NCBI GenBank assembly: GCA_036971475.1
Contig: JBAIZL010000007.1
Coordinates: forward strand, 29,896,947-29,960,946
From: Prosapia bicincta
Taxonomy: Eukaryota > Arthropoda > Insecta > Hemiptera > Cercopidae
Direction: 5' to 3'
DNA length: 64,000 nt
Notes under the pieces: generated by a model
What the model was told of the DNA's origin: nothing
The model's database searches: none
What the model saw: the letters and a program-made list of their open reading frames with translations, nothing else
Position numbers and translations under genes: made by a program
Shown here: positions 59,501-64,000 of the stretch, in pieces
How the letters are laid out: every line of letters begins with the position of its first letter
Numbering within the stretch: the stretch's first letter is position 1

Positions 59501-60757
59501 CAAACTTTCAATAGTTCAATACATTTTAATAATCCACTCTAGTTCAAATACATTTTCTAAATTTGTAGTGGATGACAATTGATATTGATACATATTTTTC
59601 AAATATAATTCATTATTAAATTTCATTATTTCAGTTATGAAATATAGTTCTCCGTTCCATCATAGGTTATAGGTTTAACTGTTAGAACAGCTGTTTCAAC
59701 GCATAGGATATGTTACTTTATTTAATTGTTTCTAATTATTTAATAAAAAGTGGCTAAAATGTTTAAAAAATTGTTGACTCAACTAGGAATTGACTTTTAA
59801 ATTTTTTTTGTTTATATTCCTTTTTCATCGTATAATCATTCTATTCGATTAATAGTGAATTTGTATAATTTACTTAAATACTTATTAACCTTAACGTATT
59901 AGCTTAAATTTCGTACAAATTGGGAAGCGAGAAAGACTAATACAGAAACAGGCTGAACCAATGTGTAGTCGACGTTGAAACATGAATAATCGATTACCTG
60001 TACGCGTCTGTGTGTTCAACGAGTTACTCTGTGGACTAGCTTAGTAATTGCTTTAAAAAGACTTTATTGACTGATTCCAGGCTAACTTGTTTAGAACTGA
60101 AATGAAACATCGAAATTCCCCTATTCAATGGACTTTATTCGTTATATTTTAGTTCTAAATATAAAATACCCAATTTTATAAATATAAAATGTAAATATAA
60201 AAATATTCCTTGAACGTCTTTTTTGTAAATTTAAAATCGTTTTCTTTAATCCTTAGACAAAGTAGAGAGTGACCAATAAACCAACAGTGCTTACGATTTC
60301 ATAAAAATACCATTTGTCATAGAAAAATGAGAAATTTTGGAAACAGTATAGTTATCAAACCGTATTACTTTTCCCCTCCGCTAACCGCCTAACTGTGACA
60401 TCTCTCTGCACGTGCAAAACCCGATTAAACATTTTACTTGGAATTGTATTTAAAATGACAAAGAGCTGTTTCTTTTCGCCTGCCACCTATGCAAAGCTAT
60501 GAAATATACACAGCCTAAGTTTCTACTCGAGAGATTTTACAGCTGGTCAATAAATACCCTCTGGGAATCCGAGTTTAGAGGTTGGGGTTGATTTTAATTT
60601 ATTTTTTCCCAATGGATACTACCCTCGTTCCGTTGCTTTCATAGGTATGTCTTTGTGTAAATGTCTCCCCAATGCTTCGGGTGGAAAGGTCTACAAACTG
60701 CTTACTTTTTTAATGGGAAAGGGAGCTCTCAAGTCTCGCGGGATTGGTTATATCTAC

Positions 60758-60914
60758 CTGAGACCAAACTCCGAGTACGAAGATCCGGCCCCCGAGAGTG
60801 GATAACAGTACGATTGCGGGTACCTGAACCAAACTCCGAGTATGAAGATCCGACCCCCGAGAGTGGATAACAGTCCTTGCGGGTACCTGGACCAAACTCC
60901 GAGTACGAAGATCC
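60758..60914. repeat. Short tandem repeat of 63-66 bp, about 2.5 copies
   Basis: Copies begin TACCTGAGACCAAACTCCGA and contain CCCCCGAGAGTGGATAACAG. The third copy is cut short where the 91-bp array starts (GGCAGTGTTTGG). Confidence 0.85.
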
Positions 60915-61940
60915 GGCAGTGTTTGGTTATAGTTCGTCTCATTCCAGGGGTGAGCGGTCATCGGTCCATGTCTGCATACTGGTACAAGGGGTCGTGGCAC
61001 CAAGCCCTCAGTGTTTGGTTGTAGTTCGTCTCGTCTCAGGGGTGGGCGGTCACTGGTCCAGATCTGCATACTGGTATGAGGGCCGTGGCACCAAGCCCTC
61101 GGTGTTTGGTTGTAGTTCATCTCGTCCCAGAGGTGGGCGGTCACCGGTCCAGGTCTGCATACTGGTATACGGATCTTGGCACCAAGCCCTCAATGTTTGG
61201 TTGTAGTTCATCTCGTTCCAGGTGTGGGCGGTCACCAGTTCAGGTCTGCATACTGGTATAAGGGTCGTGGCACCAAGCCACTGGTATAAGGGTCGTGGCA
61301 CCAAGCCACTGGTATAAGGGTCGTGGCACCAAGCCACTGGTATAAGGGTCGTGGCACCAAGCCACTGGTATAAGGGTCGTGGCAGCAAGCCCTCAATGTT
61401 TGGTTGTAGTTCATCTCGTTCCAGGTGTGGGCGGTCACCGGTCCAGGTCTGCATACTGGTATAAGGGTCGTGGCACCAAGCCACTGGTATAAGGGTCGTG
61501 GCACCAAGCCACTGGTATAAGGGTCGTGGCACCAAGACCTCGGTGTTTGGTTGTAGTTCGTCTCGTCTCGTGGCACCAAGCCCTCAGTGTTTGGTTGTAG
61601 TTCGTCTCGTCTCAGGGGTGGGCGGTCACCGGTCTAGGTCTGCATACTGGTATAAGGGTAGTGGCACCAAGCCCTCAGTGTTTGGTTGTAGTTCATCTCG
61701 TCCCAGATTTGGGCGGTCACCGGTCCAGGTCTGCATACTGGTATAAGGGTCGTGGCAGCAAGCCCTCAGTGTTTGGTTGTAGTTCATCTCGTCCCAGGTT
61801 TGGGCGGTCACCGGTCCAGGTCTGCATACTGGTATAAGGGTCGTGGCAACAAGCCCTCAGTGTTTGGTTGTAGTTCATCTCGTCCCAGGTTTGGGCGGTC
61901 ACCGGTCCAGGTCTGCATACTGGTATAAGGGTCGTGGCAC
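60915..61940. repeat. 91-bp minisatellite array with nested 28-bp amplification
   Basis: The unit is about 91 bp with GTGTTTGGTTGTAGTTC, GGGCGGTCACCGGTCCAGG and CTGCATACTGGTATAAGG. Inside it the 28-bp segment starting CTGGTATAAGGGTCGTGGCA is itself amplified: five copies at 61253-61392 and three at 61456-61539. The array is much more GC-rich than its surroundings. Overlapping frames on both strands are not regarded as genes. Confidence 0.9.
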
Positions 61941-62429
61941 CCATTTCGAGCCTGACGCTAGTTCGAGGTAGGATTCGTAGAGGTTTCACACGCTAGACTG
62001 GAGATGCTCCACAGACGGATCTTTGTGTACCTTGACAAGGATGCGGAGCCGAAAGACTTACTCGTTGATACCATTCTTCATTTCCACCATCTTCCTTTCT
62101 CCTTACATTTCCGCATAACACACTGCCAAATGTATTTGGGAGGGGAGCCGCTGACGAAGCACTAACCGGAAACACTTAAATAAAATTAATGTGGATTCAA
62201 GATTAATCCTGCGAAGTGCATTTGCGCAGCACAAACCAATGCCGTAGCTTCAATGCACCGCCAGAACCACTAAACATTGTTTCCGACCCACTAGTGGATA
62301 ACATCAACTTGGAAGCCTCTCCAACTTGGTTGTAAAGTATGCTTTTGTAATTAATTTCGGTTCTGTTTGCAATTAGCAGTAGACAAACACCTATTGGATT
62401 ATTTTAAATATATAACACCTGCTAATCAC

Positions 62430-62580
62430 AAAAAACGTTTTATTCACATCCTCGTGTACATTTCCATTGCAAAGCAGTTATCGTTAGAGGAAAGTGTACA
62501 GTAGTGGCTCTAGACTTATTCTTCTTTCCTCTGAAGATCGAACTTTTGTGTAGTTAAGAGGTTTTATTTATTTAAAATTA
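62430..62580. repeat. Imperfect palindromic element, copy 4
   Basis: The left arm (about 62425-62497) is collinear with 550-617: AATCACAAAAA, TTTTATTCA, GTACATTTCCATTGCAAAGC. The right arm, starting CCTCTGAAGATCGAAC and ending GTTAAGAGGTTTTATTTATT, is inverted and matches the left arm of the copy at 43691 when complemented. It has a deletion compared with the other copies. Confidence 0.45.
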
Positions 62581-62756
62581 AAAAACCACATCACAGATGT
62601 TCCAAGTTATTATTTCACGGAAATTAGTTTTTAAAATAAATACGTAATAGTATTTAAAAATAATAATATATATGCAATTGGAATAAATACGTTGAGGCAA
62701 GGCGTTTCGCTGACCAAAGTATATGATTGTCGTTCGTGACAGGCAGAGACATAATC

Positions 62757-63345
62757 AGTTTTGCCAGAATAAATACTACGGACCGAGTAAATACCTTTGA
62801 ATGTAGTTCCTGAAAATAAAGAAGATTAAGCATTTAGCTTTAATCTTACAGTTTAACCCTCGCATAGTAAATCATCTGCCATAACTCACAATCTGTCCTG
62901 TTACTCAACGCAAAATGAATCCAGCTTCAAATGAATACAAACTTTCAATTATATTTTTAAAATAGGTATTTCCTTCTAATGAATAATTTTTTGCCTGGCC
63001 GTAACTGTATGCTTTTCACTGGAAAACCCCCATCCGTCACGAGAAGCGCTTTACGTTGCTAAAATCAAGTGATAACATTTGATTTTATATAACTGATTTT
63101 ATGCTGTAGTTGATGTTGTATATCAGCTTTTTCAACCCATAGATTGTGTTTCTTTATTGAACAGTAATAAGTTAAAATGTTTTTATTAGATATTTTCTAT
63201 AATTTATTAAATATAACATTTTATTTATATTTCGATAAATCAAACTATAATTTATCCCAATATAATAAGAGAGTGTTATACTTTTATTCCAGCTTCTTAA
63301 AATTAAAACCTTCTTAGGCGTATCTCGAAGTTTTTAAGAACTGAT
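62757..63345 (+). repeat. Dispersed repeat family X, copy 3
   Basis: The partner of 54868-55460 (see there), in the same orientation. The 3' blocks TATTTCGATAAATC, TTTTATTCCAGCTTC and TTCTTAGGCGTATCTCGAAG also match the shorter copy at 6485-6800. Confidence 0.75.
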
Positions 63346-63839
63346 TTCAATTGAATTAGTTAAATAAAGTTTTCTAATTTTAAATACGATTCTTAAAGAA
63401 CACCGCATTACTCTAACCTCTCTATCTACGCGTGTTATTTTATGCCCCTCGCATTATTCTATTGTGAATGTGTGTTAGTTTAATTTTCTCATAGTCTAAT
63501 TGCCTTCTGCGATTGGTGCATTACAAGATATTTGTAATTTGACACAATCTTTCTCCTTTTTAATAAAATTCTTAAAGTTCTTATACAAGAAATAAAAACA
63601 CGAGTGGATTGTGCTTCCTTAGTAAATTGATAACAGCGTGTAAAATCAAAGGTTTGCTTCCGAATTTTCATTTATAATAAAGTTAATTAGGACAAAGCGT
63701 TACCTTAAATAGAGTCTCGCAAAGTATTGTCGTTTTATGAGGAAGTGTTGCTTGTTGCGTCCGCTTGGAAACATAAAAAGCTAAGGTTTAAACACTCAGC
63801 GCCGGTTTTTATAAAACCCTTCTTAATCTTGTTTACATC

Positions 63840-63985
63840 CTGTCACTCTACGCTTCGAAAGACTCACGGAAAGGATGCAAATTACATTTTGTTGACTGCA
63901 ATCTAAGCCTCTGTGTATATAATAGGGTAGAAAGAGATAACTGCTGTATTGACGCTTTGTGATTTATCTGTGACTCGTATTTCAT
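63840..63985 (+). repeat. Dispersed repeat family Y, copy 2
   Basis: The partner of 49230-49400, with the conserved ATAACTGCTGTATTGACG and GATTTATCTGTGACT blocks. Confidence 0.4.
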
Positions 63986-64000
63986 ACAAAAGCAATACAG

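Larger units (their letters stand above)
54309..60757. other. AT-rich intergenic DNA with transposon relics
   Basis: It contains dispersed family X (54868-55460), a degenerate 28-bp array (56020-56545), Penelope-like relics (57617-57690 and 58623-59379), a short direct repeat (57903 and 58171) and two TA runs. A 75-codon minus frame at 54489-54716 and an 86-codon frame at 58391-58651 have no recognisable features. No host gene is recognised. Confidence 0.55.
61941..64000. other. Intergenic DNA with dispersed repeats, no gene recognised
   Basis: It holds a palindromic element (62430-62580), family X (62757-63345) and family Y (63840-63985). Frames at 61993-62175 and 63489-63671 on the minus strand have no recognisable features. 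Confidence 0.55.

Overview
The window is AT-rich eukaryotic DNA, most likely from an insect. The reasons are a nearly complete errantivirus-type LTR retroelement with gag, pol and env, a GIY-YIG (Penelope-like) fragment, a LINE fragment ending in an RNase H domain, and no bacterial operon structure. I did not recognise any host protein-coding gene, tRNA or rRNA. The species cannot be named from this sequence.

About half of the window (my sum of array lengths is near 31 kb) is head-to-tail tandem repeats belonging to at least ten unrelated or distantly related families. In order they are: 84-bp units (1183-4392), 34-bp (8670-9927), 32-bp (10243-11725), 27-bp (11822-12872), 68-bp (12901-22698, about 144 copies), 87-bp (25905-28048), a long CA-type microsatellite (28364-29153), 112-bp (31670-34634, resuming at 41689-42941), 173-bp (44149-46750), a 77-bp family turning into an 89-bp family (51790-54308), a degenerate 28-bp family (56020-56545), and 63-66-bp followed by 91-bp units (60758-61940). 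Several arrays carry higher-order repeats with exact offsets: 1,344/1,260 bp, 128 bp, 108 bp, 1,904 bp, 696 bp and about 2,014 bp. Where the unit length is divisible by three (84, 27, 87), long open frames appear on both strands. These are treated as artefacts, not genes.

The centrepiece is a 7,054-bp endogenous retrovirus-like element (34635-41688) inserted inside the 112-bp array. It has 306- and 304-bp LTRs differing by one substitution and one 2-bp indel, a tRNA-Lys-type primer-binding site, a polypurine tract and a 3-bp target duplication. Its gag is interrupted by one stop codon. Its pol frame (protease, reverse transcriptase, RNase H, integrase) is open and begins exactly at a U_UUU_UUA slippery heptamer. 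Its env is open, with a signal peptide, a furin-like site, a fusion-peptide-like segment and a C-terminal membrane anchor. A consensus splice donor lies before gag and an acceptor three bases before the env ATG, which suggests a subgenomic env mRNA. The element looks young.

Other mobile DNA: a 5'-truncated LINE tail with a perfect 15-bp target-site duplication (23912-24670); a frameshifted GIY-YIG Penelope-like fragment (58623-59290) with a 3' motif that recurs nearby; a possible MITE with imperfect inverted ends (30294-31087); at least four imperfect palindromic elements sharing a motif; and two dispersed repeat families. The remaining stretches are AT-rich DNA in which I see no gene.
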